NCBI RefSeq assembly: GCF_001458595.1
Contig: NZ_LN890328.1
Location: forward strand, 210,797-274,796
Direction: 5' to 3'
DNA from: Clostridium neonatale
GTDB lineage: Bacteria > Bacillota > Clostridia > Clostridiales > Clostridiaceae
DNA length: 64,000 nt
This document shows, in pieces, positions 8,470 through 17,902 of the stretch. Below the pieces are notes generated by a model. That model was not told the DNA's origin and made no database searches. It saw only the letters and a list, made by a program, of their open reading frames with translations. Within the stretch, counting starts at the first letter, position 1. Every line of letters starts with the position of its first letter. Position numbers and translations under genes: made by a program.

Positions 8470-10068
8470 TTAATATACTTCTTGGCGATAAACAGATGGA
8501 TTTTTGTCCATTTTCTTTTTAAAGCATGAGCTAAAATAATATTGATTTACATAACCAACTTTTTCGCTAATTTCTTTTAAAGATAGGCTTGTATTTTCTA
8601 GTAGTTTACAAGCGTTTTCTATTCTAACATTTGTGATGGTTGTACTTATATTTTCACCAATTTGTTTTTTAAATAGTGAACTTAAATATGCTGGACTAAC
8701 ATTGACATATGAAGCAATTTCATTTAATGATAAATCTTTTTTGCTAAAATTATCTTTAATATATGCAATTACACTGTTACATAGGTACTCATGTTGATCC
8801 CTCATTGATTCATCAAGCTTATCACAAATAATTTTTAGAATCTGAAAAAGCCAATTTATTATATCAGAGCTATTGTCAATTGTACCTAAGTTACTATAGG
8901 TATCTACTATTATATTTTCAATATCGCTAGTATTTATGGACATATTGTATAGAAGTTTTAATACATTGCTTAGGATAGAATATATATTGTTAAATATTAA
9001 GTACTTATTATTACAATTAACCAAGATCTCTTCATAAAACATTTGTATCCAATTTCTTATTCCATTTAAGTCTTTTTTGTAAAGAAGCTGAATTAATTTA
9101 TCTTCATTATTACAAATATAGATATTGTGATTTTCATTATTTTTGTTGATAATATCATGAATATCAAATATATTGTTTTGAGGAAAAAAGAAATTATATT
9201 CAAGTGCCTGACATGAATTATCATAAGAAATTTTCATATTCCAAACAGAATCAACAACATTACCAATGCCAATATTTAATTCAAATATTTTACTTTCATA
9301 ATTTTCTATAAAATGACTGAGTATGTCGTAAATTTTATTTAGTAAATAGCTTTCGTTAGGATAATTTCCACCGATAAATATAATCATATCATCTCTCTCA
9401 TTTATATTGTGATACAAGTGAAATTTAGAGAAAACAGACTTGATATAATCACTTAAATCTATTAATGAAATATGATATTTCTCAATTCCTAAGTCATTTT
9501 TTACTTTTTCAGAATTTGTTATTCTAAAATTTAATATTATAAAATATTTCAGATCTAAATTTAAATTTAAATAATCTGGATATTTAAAAAGATTATATTT
9601 AGAATCTTCACTATTTAAATGTATTAATTCTGAAAAAAATTTATTTATCATTAGTGGGCGACTTTCATTTAAAATTTTAAGGTTATGCTCTTCTTTATCT
9701 AGCTGATTAAAGGCATTATTGATTATTACATTAAGATATTCATAGTCAATAGGCTTTTCTATATAATCATATACACCAACTCTAATTGCTTGCTTAGCAT
9801 ATTCAAATTTATCAAATGCACTAATAAGTATAATTTTTATATTGGGATTAATTTTCAATATTTGATTTGACATTTCTAAACCAGATATTTTAGGCATTTC
9901 TATATCTGATATTATTAAGTCAACATCTGTAGACTTTACAGCATCAATAACAGATTGAGAATCATAATACATATATATTACTTGTGAATTTAATAAATCC
10001 CAATTTATATTTTTATAAATACCTTCAACAGACAAATGATTATCATCAACTATAATTACTTTTCTCAA
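8470..10068 (-). CDS. YesN-like response regulator with AraC-type DNA-binding domain
   Basis: 532 residues. Receiver domain at the N-terminus: acidic pair in IIVDDNHLS, phospho-acceptor Asp in LIISDIEMPKISG (about residue 55) and Lys in YIEKPIDYEY. A long linker follows, then a C-terminal AraC tandem helix-turn-helix (about 430-532): SLNEIASYVNVSPAYLSSLF and SEKVGYVNQYYFSSCFKK. TTG at 10068 is the start, preceded by AAGGAGA. It should be phosphorylated by the kinase encoded just upstream on the same strand and activate the divergent sugar operon. Confidence 0.93.
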   Translation of the reverse strand: MRKVIIVDDNHLSVEGIYKNINWDLLNSQVIYMYYDSQSVIDAVKSTDVDLIISDIEMPKISGLEMSNQILKINPNIKIILISAFDKFEYAKQAIRVGVYDYIEKPIDYEYLNVIINNAFNQLDKEEHNLKILNESRPLMINKFFSELIHLNSEDSKYNLFKYPDYLNLNLDLKYFIILNFRITNSEKVKNDLGIEKYHISLIDLSDYIKSVFSKFHLYHNINERDDMIIFIGGNYPNESYLLNKIYDILSHFIENYESKIFELNIGIGNVVDSVWNMKISYDNSCQALEYNFFFPQNNIFDIHDIINKNNENHNIYICNNEDKLIQLLYKKDLNGIRNWIQMFYEEILVNCNNKYLIFNNIYSILSNVLKLLYNMSINTSDIENIIVDTYSNLGTIDNSSDIINWLFQILKIICDKLDESMRDQHEYLCNSVIAYIKDNFSKKDLSLNEIASYVNVSPAYLSSLFKKQIGENISTTITNVRIENACKLLENTSLSLKEISEKVGYVNQYYFSSCFKKKMDKNPSVYRQEVY

Positions 10069-10098
10069 AACAGTTCTCCTTATATAATTATGAAATTT

Positions 10099-11919
10099 TT
10101 AAATAACTTGATTTATTATTATATTAATGTTTGTTCCAATATTTAAAATACTACTAATATTCATGGATTCTTTAGCGATTTTTGAAGAATATAGCCTAGC
10201 GTTAACATTACTTAGACCTAAATATTTATCACTAACATTATTAGTATTCAATATGGATTGAATATCTATAAGTCTATCAGGATCTATACCAATACCATTA
10301 TCTTTAATGTTAATTAATATATAGTCCTCATGATAAGTAATAGAAATATCTATATTAATTTTGTTACCACCTTGTCCAATTCCATGTCTAATACAATTCT
10401 CCATAAGTGGTTGAAGTGTAAGCTTAGGAATTAAAAAGCTTTCTATACTTTTATCTAAATAAAAATTCCAAGTTATATTTCCATTCTTGCATATATTCTC
10501 CATAGATAAATATAATTTAGCAATTTCTATTTCTTCTTGAATTGTGATTAAATGTTCTGAGGTACGAAGAACATAACGATAGAACTTTGACAAGTCCCTA
10601 ATAATTTGATTAGCTATATCAAACTTACCGATAGAATTACATACATGAATAGAATCTAGGATATTGTATAAAAAATGAGGATTAATTTGAGCTTGCAGCA
10701 AGTCATAATTTAATTTCTCTTTTTTTACTGATAAATCTAAGATGGTATTGAAATTATCATTTATTGTATTTATCATATCTTTAAGAGTTAATGCTATATA
10801 ATCGATATCATCATAATATCCGGAGTTAGAATCAATTAACTCATTCAAATTATCAATTTTAATTACATTATTATTAAGTTCAGCAGATTTGATTATTACA
10901 GATAATCTATTGAGCCTTTTTGTTATCTCTTTGCCAAGAGATGCAGCAGTAAATATAAAGATTGGAGTTAACATCAAAATAGAAAATATAATTAATTTAA
11001 TAAGTGGAAATGTATTTTCTAATATATATTTATCCGGAATATCAGTTACTATGTACCAATCATTAATTGATTTTGAAGATATAATTTGTGAATTTTTATA
11101 TAGTGATAAATTACCATTTGATATATTTTGTTTAATAAGTGTGAGTTTTTTAGTATCTAAAGTATTGCCAACTTTGCTTTTATCAGAATGTGCTATAATA
11201 ACTCCATTTTCATCAACTATATAGTTAGATATGGAAATATCTATACTAGAGTTTTTTAATATTTCTGAGAATTCATCAGACTTAATACTTATAAAATATG
11301 AATAAAACAAAGAATCACTTTCATTGTTTTTAACACTTCTGTAACAGAATATAGCATCAACTCCATCCTTATTGTTAGAAATCATATAAGGAAAATCTTG
11401 TTTTGCCCTAAAAACCCACTTAGTAGATATACCTAAATTTAAAAGGTCATTTTCTGAAATACCATACTTTTCAAGATCATTTATACTATTAAAATTTATT
11501 CCATGGTTGCTTATAATTAAATTTGGCTCTAAGAATGCATTAATATAAAAAATGTTAAAATTATTTTTTAATATATCAATATTATTAGAAGTATTATTAA
11601 AAACTGTTAAGTAATTTGATAGTGGCAATGTTGGAGTATTATTTAAGGAATATAAATAAAATTGAATTGAATCAGCTACATGTTCAATTTGAACTACACG
11701 GTTATTAATATCTACTTTTAATTGATTATTTAAAAGTAGATTACTATTAAGTATCTTATCTTTTGCAATTTTTACAGAAGTATGATATGAAATTAGTCCA
11801 ATAGCTAGAAGCGGTATAATAGTACATAATATAAAGCATACTATTATTCTATTTTGGAAATTAGAAAAATATTTTCTTATACCATTATTTAAACTGTTTA
11901 TCTTATAATTGACTGCCAT
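10099..11919 (-). CDS. YesM-like sensor histidine kinase
   Basis: About 606 residues. Two membrane helices (about 28-48 and 305-325) flank an extracellular Cache-like sensor of some 250 residues. A HAMP-like region precedes the His_kinase domain with LLQAQINPHFLYNILDSIHV (phospho-acceptor His in NPHF) and an ATPase domain with LQPLMENCIRHG and IKDNGIGID. ATG at 11919 is chosen because GAGGTG is well spaced for it; the GTG at 11931 is part of that ribosome site. Lies 30 bp before its response regulator and divergent from the sugar transporter, so it probably senses an extracellular sugar directly or via the binding protein. Confidence 0.93.
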   Translation of the reverse strand: MAVNYKINSLNNGIRKYFSNFQNRIIVCFILCTIIPLLAIGLISYHTSVKIAKDKILNSNLLLNNQLKVDINNRVVQIEHVADSIQFYLYSLNNTPTLPLSNYLTVFNNTSNNIDILKNNFNIFYINAFLEPNLIISNHGINFNSINDLEKYGISENDLLNLGISTKWVFRAKQDFPYMISNNKDGVDAIFCYRSVKNNESDSLFYSYFISIKSDEFSEILKNSSIDISISNYIVDENGVIIAHSDKSKVGNTLDTKKLTLIKQNISNGNLSLYKNSQIISSKSINDWYIVTDIPDKYILENTFPLIKLIIFSILMLTPIFIFTAASLGKEITKRLNRLSVIIKSAELNNNVIKIDNLNELIDSNSGYYDDIDYIALTLKDMINTINDNFNTILDLSVKKEKLNYDLLQAQINPHFLYNILDSIHVCNSIGKFDIANQIIRDLSKFYRYVLRTSEHLITIQEEIEIAKLYLSMENICKNGNITWNFYLDKSIESFLIPKLTLQPLMENCIRHGIGQGGNKINIDISITYHEDYILINIKDNGIGIDPDRLIDIQSILNTNNVSDKYLGLSNVNARLYSSKIAKESMNISSILNIGTNINIIINQVI

Positions 11920-12101
11920 TAAAGTGTTCACCTCTTTATATAAAAGTTAAATAATATCATCACAGCCATTATAGATAATAACTGTAAACATTACAATATT
12001 ATTTTGTTTCAATAATCAAAAACAAAAAAAATTATAAATTATGAGAAAAATAATGTATTTAAACTAACTAGTCAATTTAATAAAATAAATATGAAGTCAA
12101 A

Positions 12102-12115
12102 TGAAAACGTTATGA
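12102..12115 (+). promoter_or_regulatory. cre-like site (CcpA) before sugar operon
   Basis: TGAAAACGTTATGA matches the catabolite-responsive consensus TGWAANCGNTNWCA at 13 of 14 positions (final CA reads GA). It lies 15 bp before the start codon of the solute-binding protein, overlapping the expected transcribed leader, where CcpA usually represses by roadblock. This fits a carbon-source operon, but the function is inferred from motif and location. Confidence 0.55.
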
Positions 12116-12130
12116 AAGAGGGGGATTTTT

Positions 12131-13387
12131 ATGAAATCAATTAAAATTATGTCTTTATTGACTTCATCTGTTTTAGCAGTAACGCTTTTAAACGGATGTG
12201 GAGGTGCAAAATCAGCAAGTGATAGTGCATCAGCAGAAAAGACTGAAAAAATTACACTAATGACAATGGATACTACTTTTGATGAAGGATTTCAAAAGTA
12301 TATCGAAAAAGCAGAAAAAGCAACAGGAATAAAAATAGAAACAATAGCTTGCCCAACAAACACAGATGATAGACAAGCTAAAATCACGACTATACTTTCA
12401 TCAAAAGATACAAGTGTGGATGTAATAACAATAAATGATGAAATGATTAGTGCATTTAAAAATACAAACTTTTTAGAGCCTATACAAGATACTGTTATGA
12501 CAAAGGATGTTGTATCACAATTTCCTCAACAGTATATAAAAGATTTAATACAAGTAGGAGATAATATATACTCTGTCCCTATGTATATGGAGATATTAGG
12601 TTTTTGGGTTGATCAATCAAAAGTAAAAGAGCTTGGTTTAGATGGAATAAATACAAAAGAAGATTTTGAAAAGTATGTTAAAGCTTATAGTAAAGATGGT
12701 AAATATGGATATGGTGGTGCATGGGAAAAAACATATGTATTTAATGAAATAGGTACTTTTGTAAATTTATTTGGTGGAGATTACTATGATTGGACAAATC
12801 CTAAAACAATGGAGGCAGTCAAATTTATGTACGACATGGTTAAAAATGGTGAAACTCCTTTAGCACAATTAGCAGATCAATACGATCCAATGATGCAAAA
12901 ATTCTTTGATGATGATTATGCTTCAATATTTATGTATACAGGTGCAATGAAAAACTTTGTAGACTCTGGTAGATATGGTGAAGATGGAATATCTTTAGCT
13001 CCAATGCCTACTTTTGAAAACAATAGTGCTTATATAGCTTGTTGGAACTATGTTTTAAATTCAGCATCAGAAAATAAGGAGGCTGCAATTAAATTCTTAA
13101 ATTATGCTGCAAGTCCAGAAGGTGAGAAAGATTATTATGAGATGACTTCAAGATTACCAGCAAGATCTGATGTAATAAATGATCCAAGCTTTCAAATAGA
13201 AGGACTAGATGTAATTAAGGGATATTTAGAAAATACAGTATTACGTGGACGTCCAATGGCACCTCAAGCTATGGAATTTATAAGCTCTATGGGATCACTA
13301 TTCCAAAGATATGTTTCTGACGAAATACCATTAGATGAATTCTGTGAAAAAGCGCAAGTAGAAGTAGATAAGTATACTAAAGAATAA
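12131..13387 (+). CDS. Extracellular sugar-binding lipoprotein of an ABC importer
   Basis: 418 residues with a lipoprotein signal peptide ending in the lipobox LLNGC (Cys about residue 23), followed by a Ser/Ala-rich linker and a family 1 solute-binding domain (ITLMTMDTTF, later EAAIKFLNYAASPEGEKDYY). It should capture an oligosaccharide at the membrane surface and deliver it to the two permeases downstream. GAGGGGG precedes the ATG. First gene of the operon and separated from the permeases by a 168-bp spacer with a large hairpin. Confidence 0.93.
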   Translation: MKSIKIMSLLTSSVLAVTLLNGCGGAKSASDSASAEKTEKITLMTMDTTFDEGFQKYIEKAEKATGIKIETIACPTNTDDRQAKITTILSSKDTSVDVITINDEMISAFKNTNFLEPIQDTVMTKDVVSQFPQQYIKDLIQVGDNIYSVPMYMEILGFWVDQSKVKELGLDGINTKEDFEKYVKAYSKDGKYGYGGAWEKTYVFNEIGTFVNLFGGDYYDWTNPKTMEAVKFMYDMVKNGETPLAQLADQYDPMMQKFFDDDYASIFMYTGAMKNFVDSGRYGEDGISLAPMPTFENNSAYIACWNYVLNSASENKEAAIKFLNYAASPEGEKDYYEMTSRLPARSDVINDPSFQIEGLDVIKGYLENTVLRGRPMAPQAMEFISSMGSLFQRYVSDEIPLDEFCEKAQVEVDKYTKE

Positions 13388-13410
13388 TAAAGCAAAGTAA
13401 AAATATAAAA

Positions 13411-13472
13411 AACTCATACCTAGATTAAATATTAGTATCACTAAAATTTATTAGTTTATTTAGGTATGAGTT
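13411..13472 (+). other. Intercistronic stem-loop between binding protein and permeases
   Basis: Perfect 12-bp arms AACTCATACCTA (13411-13422) and TAGGTATGAGTT (13461-13472) enclose a 38-base AT-rich loop. No T-run follows, so it is not a good terminator. Such stems after a binding-protein gene commonly stabilise the upstream message or lower readthrough, giving more binding protein than permease; that role is inferred. Confidence 0.65.
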
Positions 13473-13555
13473 CATTATAAAAGCATATTGTAATTCTATT
13501 TTAGCAAAAACCTTACAGCAAATAGAAAGTACAATTATAAAGACTGGAGGAGCAT

Positions 13556-14431
13556 ATGAGTAATAAACGTAATAAGATATGGATAGCTTGGATATTGGTA
13601 ATACCTGCACTACTATTAAGAGGCTTTACAACAATATATCCAATATTAACAACATTTAAAAATAGTTTCTTTGATATGAGTTTGCTAAAAGGAAAAGAAG
13701 AATTTATTGTAATTCAGAATTTTGTACAACTGTTCACTGATGAAAAATTACTTACATCAATAGAATTTACTATTATATTTACATTAGCTTCTATGATATT
13801 ACACGTTATATTAGGTGTTGGACTAGCATTGATGTTAAATATAAAATTTAAAGGCAGAAAGTTTTTAAGAACCATAGTTTTAATACCATGGGCAATGCCT
13901 ATGGTTGTTGCAGGGCTTGCAGCACGTTGGGCATTTAATGATACTTATGGACTTATAAATGATTTAATAAGAAGGATATTGCCTAATTTCCATTACGATT
14001 GGTTAATAAATGAGTTTTCTGCAAGGGTAGCTGTAATTTCAGTTGATTTGTGGAAAGATCTGCCCTTTTTTGCCATATTAGTGTTAGCGGCATTGCAGTT
14101 TATCCCATCAGATCTTTATGAAGCAGCTAAAATAGATGGAGCAGGAATAATTAAATCATTTTTTGCAATTACATTACCAGGAATAAAAAACACGGTATTA
14201 ACATTATGTATATTTTTTACAATGTGGAGGCTTACTAGTTTTGATGTTGTATATTCAATGACTTCAGGAGGACCTGGAGATTCAACAACATTATTATCAT
14301 ATAGAATAATGACAGAAGCATTTACAAATTTAAATTTAGGATACGCATCTGCAATAGCAGTATTTTTATTTGCAATAATGTTAGTTTTAACATTAATTGA
14401 TGTTAGATATATAAAAAAAGTAAATAATTAG
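13556..14431 (+). CDS. Sugar ABC permease, MalF/LacF type
   Basis: 291 residues, six hydrophobic segments. The cytoplasmic EAA loop that docks the ATPase is DLYEAAKIDGAGIIKSFFAI followed by TLPGI. Ends two bases before the next permease frame begins, so the two are translated together. GGAGGAGC precedes the ATG. Works with the second permease as a heterodimeric channel for the sugar taken up by the lipoprotein. Confidence 0.93.
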   Translation: MSNKRNKIWIAWILVIPALLLRGFTTIYPILTTFKNSFFDMSLLKGKEEFIVIQNFVQLFTDEKLLTSIEFTIIFTLASMILHVILGVGLALMLNIKFKGRKFLRTIVLIPWAMPMVVAGLAARWAFNDTYGLINDLIRRILPNFHYDWLINEFSARVAVISVDLWKDLPFFAILVLAALQFIPSDLYEAAKIDGAGIIKSFFAITLPGIKNTVLTLCIFFTMWRLTSFDVVYSMTSGGPGDSTTLLSYRIMTEAFTNLNLGYASAIAVFLFAIMLVLTLIDVRYIKKVNN

Positions 14432-14442
14432 GGGTGATAATT

Positions 14443-15282
14443 ATGAAGTTTAAAATTAATAAAACTGTACCTTTTGTTGTAAAATGGGCATTAACTATTG
14501 TTATATCGGCTTTTATATTAATACCCTTATATTGGATTTTTATATCGTCTATTAAACCTTCAAATGAACTATTTACAACACCTATAAAATATATTCCAAG
14601 TAATGTTACTTTTCAAAATTACAAAAAGTTGTTTTTTGAATTAAATTTAGGTGAAAAAGCTTTAAATACATTAATTATAACTACAGCTGCATTAATAATA
14701 TCTACTATTATATGCCTACTAGCAGCTTATGCATTTTCAAAATATAAGAGCAGGGGTTTAAAAATAGCTTATGGAGCTATAGTGTCTTCTGCTTTAATAC
14801 CAGGAATAGTGACTGCAAGGCCATTATATGATTTTATGAACAAATTTAATTTAGTAGATACTTTTTTAGGACTAATAATCCTATATACAAGTGCATTAAT
14901 ACCATTCACAATTTTAATATTGAATAATTTCTTAAATGAAATACCTGAATCAATATATGAAGCAGCAGAAGTTGATGGATGCAAAGCTCTACAAAAGATG
15001 TTTTATGTAACATTACCTTTAATGAAGCCAGCTATAGCAACTATAAGCATAATTAATTTTATTACATGCCTAAATGATTTATTTACACCATTGTTCTTTG
15101 CACGAAAGATAGAAGTATTAAGTGTTGGAATAACTACAATACCTAAGGAAACAACTTATAGTATGCCTTGGGATTTAATTAGTACGATGGGATGGATAAT
15201 ACTTTTACCAATAATACTATTCGTATTATTATTTGAAAAACAAATTATGGATGGAATAATGGCTGGCGGGGTAAAAGAATAA
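14443..15282 (+). CDS. Sugar ABC permease, MalG/LacG type
   Basis: About 279 residues with six membrane segments and an EAA loop SIYEAAEVDGCKALQKMFYV then TLPLMKP. ATG at 14443 has GGGGTGA spaced about 8 bp upstream; an in-frame upstream start would sit on the ribosome site itself. No ATP-binding subunit is encoded in the operon, so a shared MsmX/UgpC-type ATPase encoded elsewhere is expected. Confidence 0.9.
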   Translation: MKFKINKTVPFVVKWALTIVISAFILIPLYWIFISSIKPSNELFTTPIKYIPSNVTFQNYKKLFFELNLGEKALNTLIITTAALIISTIICLLAAYAFSKYKSRGLKIAYGAIVSSALIPGIVTARPLYDFMNKFNLVDTFLGLIILYTSALIPFTILILNNFLNEIPESIYEAAEVDGCKALQKMFYVTLPLMKPAIATISIINFITCLNDLFTPLFFARKIEVLSVGITTIPKETTYSMPWDLISTMGWIILLPIILFVLLFEKQIMDGIMAGGVKE

Positions 15283-15308
15283 TTGATTAAAGAGGAGAAG
15301 TTATTTAT

Positions 15309-16421
15309 ATGAATAATTATTTATTTTCAAATGGACTTACTAGTTTATCAGTGCTAAAAAATGCACGTTCTCGTGCTATAAATTCAGAAAACCCTAATGG
15401 AGAAAAAGGAAATGGAGGAAAGGCTGCAAGTAATTTAGGAACTTCAAGAAAAGGAAGTCCTTGTTTAAGAGATATAGAACCAGGAAAAACAGTAACATTA
15501 GCTGAAGTAAATGGTCCAGGAATAATAACACATATATGGATTACTGTTGATAATAAAACAACAGATGCTGATTGTAATGTTCTAAGAGATTTAGTTTTAA
15601 GGATGTATTGGGATGACGAAGAAGCTCCTTCAGTAGAAAGCCCGCTTGGAGATTTCTTTTGTTGTGGCTTTTCAAGAGAATGCATTGTAAATTCAATGCC
15701 AATAGTAGTGGTTCCATCTAGAGGGATGAATAGCTATTTTCAAATGCCATTTCACAAAAAAGCCAAGATTACATTAGAAAATCAACATGATAATAAAATA
15801 CCAGCATTTTTCTATCAAATAGATTATTGTTTATATGATGAATTGCCAAAAGATACTGCATATTTTCATGCACAATGGAGACGTCAACGTATAACAGAAT
15901 TACAGAAAGACTACGTAATTGTTGATAATATAAAAGGAAAGGGACATTATGTAGGAACATATATAGCATTAACTACACTAGAAAGATACTGGTGGGGTGA
16001 AGGAGAAGTAAAATTCTATATAGATGGTGATGAAGAATATCCTACTATTTGCGGAACTGGAATGGAGGATTACTTTGGAGGCTCTTGGAGCTTTGCATCG
16101 CAGGTTAATGGTAAAACAATAGAAAATAATTATTGTACTCCATTTCTTGGATATCCATACTATTCCGCCAATGATGATTTAATACACAATCCATATCATA
16201 ATAATGATTGTCCACCAATGAGGGGATTTTATCGCTGGCATATATTAGATCCAATTTATTTTCAAGATGATTTAAAAGTTACTGTACAGCAAATAGGAGT
16301 ATGTTATAAAGGATTATTTGAACGTCAAGATGATCTTGCATCAGTATCCTATTGGTATCAAGCAGAACCTCATAACAAATTTGAAGAGTTAATGGATAAA
16401 AAGCAGCGTTGGCCAAGATAA
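15309..16421 (+). CDS. GH172 (DUF2961) family glycoside hydrolase
   Basis: 370 residues, one GH172/DUF2961 domain without signal peptide, so cytoplasmic. Visible hallmarks: GPGIITHIWIT near residue 75, SPLGDFFCCGF near 115, and the conserved acidic block WWGEGEVKFYIDGDEEYP then GTGMEDYFGGSW (Glu about 230-232 and 252). In the family, acidic residues of this region are catalytic; characterised members act on difructose dianhydride I and on D-arabinan-type furanosides. Being between sugar permeases and a fructokinase, it probably releases or rearranges fructofuranosides from the imported sugar. The exact substrate is inferred. Confidence 0.88.
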   Translation: MNNYLFSNGLTSLSVLKNARSRAINSENPNGEKGNGGKAASNLGTSRKGSPCLRDIEPGKTVTLAEVNGPGIITHIWITVDNKTTDADCNVLRDLVLRMYWDDEEAPSVESPLGDFFCCGFSRECIVNSMPIVVVPSRGMNSYFQMPFHKKAKITLENQHDNKIPAFFYQIDYCLYDELPKDTAYFHAQWRRQRITELQKDYVIVDNIKGKGHYVGTYIALTTLERYWWGEGEVKFYIDGDEEYPTICGTGMEDYFGGSWSFASQVNGKTIENNYCTPFLGYPYYSANDDLIHNPYHNNDCPPMRGFYRWHILDPIYFQDDLKVTVQQIGVCYKGLFERQDDLASVSYWYQAEPHNKFEELMDKKQRWPR

Positions 16422-16474
16422 ATAAAAATATTAAAAAAAGATTAAATTTTTGAATAGTTAAAGAGGAGATTATT

Positions 16475-17350
16475 ATGAAATATGGAGCAATAGAAGCAGG
16501 CGGAACAAAATTTGTTTGTGCAGTAAGTAATGAAAAGCTTGAAATTCTAGAAAGAATAAGTTTACCGACAACAACACCTGATGAAACAATGAAGAATGTT
16601 TTTGAATTTTTTGACAAATATGATTTAGATGCTATAGGTGTAGGGTCATTTGGTCCTATTGATGTAAACAAAAAGTCAAAAACTTATGGATATATAACTA
16701 CTACTCCTAAATTAGCATGGGCAAATTATAATTTTGTTGGAGCTTTAAAAGATAGATACAATATTCCAATTGGATGGACTACTGATGTAAATGCAGCGGC
16801 TTTAGGAGAATTAAAAAAAGGAGCAGCGGTTGGTTTACAAAGCTGTATCTATTTAACTGTAGGAACTGGGATTGGTGGAGGAGCAATGATAAATGGACAA
16901 TTTCTTGAAGGTTATGGACATCCAGAAATGGGACATATATTAATTAGAATGCATCCTAATGACCAATTCAAAGGAATTTGCCCATACCACAAAAATTGTT
17001 TAGAAGGTGTTGCATCTGGGCCTGCCATTGAAGATAGATGGGGAAAGAAAGCATATGAATTGGTAGATAATGAAGAAGTATGGAAAATAGAGGCTTTTTA
17101 TCTGGCACAAGCATTAATGACATATACACTAACTATAAATCCAGAACGTATTGTTCTAGGTGGTGGGGTAATGAAGCAACGTCAGTTATTTCATTATATA
17201 AGAAAAGAGTTAGAAAAATTAATGAATAACTATGTTACTATGCCAGATTTGGATGAATATATTGTATCACCTGGGCTTGGAGATAATTCGGGAATTATAG
17301 GATGTTTGCTTTTGGCGCAAGAAGTAAATAAAGATGAAATAACATGCTAG
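16475..17350 (+). CDS. ROK-family fructokinase, GmuE/YdhR-like
   Basis: 291 residues. ATP site at the start (AIEAGGTKFVCAV), sugar-site stretch TTPKLAWANYNF, catalytic Asp in TTDVNAAALGE, and GTGIGGG. The structural zinc site is recognisable: GHPEMGH then CPYHKNCLEG. Strong overall similarity from memory to Bacillus GmuE/YdhR fructokinase. It should convert fructose to fructose-6-phosphate. Follows the GH172 gene by about 50 bp with GAGGAG before ATG, completing a path from uptake to glycolysis. Confidence 0.92.
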   Translation: MKYGAIEAGGTKFVCAVSNEKLEILERISLPTTTPDETMKNVFEFFDKYDLDAIGVGSFGPIDVNKKSKTYGYITTTPKLAWANYNFVGALKDRYNIPIGWTTDVNAAALGELKKGAAVGLQSCIYLTVGTGIGGGAMINGQFLEGYGHPEMGHILIRMHPNDQFKGICPYHKNCLEGVASGPAIEDRWGKKAYELVDNEEVWKIEAFYLAQALMTYTLTINPERIVLGGGVMKQRQLFHYIRKELEKLMNNYVTMPDLDEYIVSPGLGDNSGIIGCLLLAQEVNKDEITC

Positions 17351-17408
17351 CAATTTTTATGGGAAAAGTGGATAATATGTAGAATTTTTTTGAAGTAGAA
17401 AGGTAATT

Positions 17409-17804
17409 ATGATGAATTTAAAAGCATTTTGCACAGGAGTACAACATATAGGTATTCCAACAGATAATATAGAGAAGACAGTTTTATTTTATGAAGAATT
17501 AGGATTTGATAAAATATATGAAACCTATAATAAAAATGCAAATCAAAAAGTAGTTTTTTTGCAATTAGAAAATTTAATAATAGAAACCTATGAAGAAAAG
17601 AATATATCTAGTGCTAATGGGGCTATTAATCATATTGCCATAGATTGTAATAAAATATATGAAGCTTATGATATTGTAAGAATGCAGGGATATAAATTAT
17701 TGACAGATGGAATTCAGAACTTAGACTTTTGGGAAAATGGAATTCAATATTTTATTATTGAAGGACCTAATAAAGAAAGACTTGAATTTTGTAAAAAGCT
17801 ATAA
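17409..17804 (+). CDS. VOC-superfamily protein
   Basis: 131 residues in the VOC fold, opening VQHIGIPTDNIEKTVLFYEE and ending IEGPNKERLEF. The early His and late Glu sit at the usual metal-ligand positions. It follows the fructokinase by 58 bp on the same strand and might be the last gene of the sugar operon, perhaps acting on a sugar or sugar-phosphate, but this is speculation. A terminator hairpin at 17872-17895 follows. Confidence 0.85.
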   Translation: MMNLKAFCTGVQHIGIPTDNIEKTVLFYEELGFDKIYETYNKNANQKVVFLQLENLIIETYEEKNISSANGAINHIAIDCNKIYEAYDIVRMQGYKLLTDGIQNLDFWENGIQYFIIEGPNKERLEFCKKL

Positions 17805-17871
17805 ATAGATTTTTCTCAGAAACTTTTTTATGTAATAATGTTAATAAACTTTTATATATGACCAATTGTCA

Positions 17872-17900
17872 AGCTAAGTGCAAAACTTAGCTTGATTTTC
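17872..17900 (+). terminator. Terminator hairpin used as group IIC intron target
   Basis: CAAGCTAAG, a seven-base loop, then CTTAGCTTG and ATTTTC. It would end transcription of the VOC gene or the whole sugar operon. The intron starts two or three bases after it, the insertion preference of group IIC introns. Confidence 0.75.
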
Positions 17901-17902
17901 GT

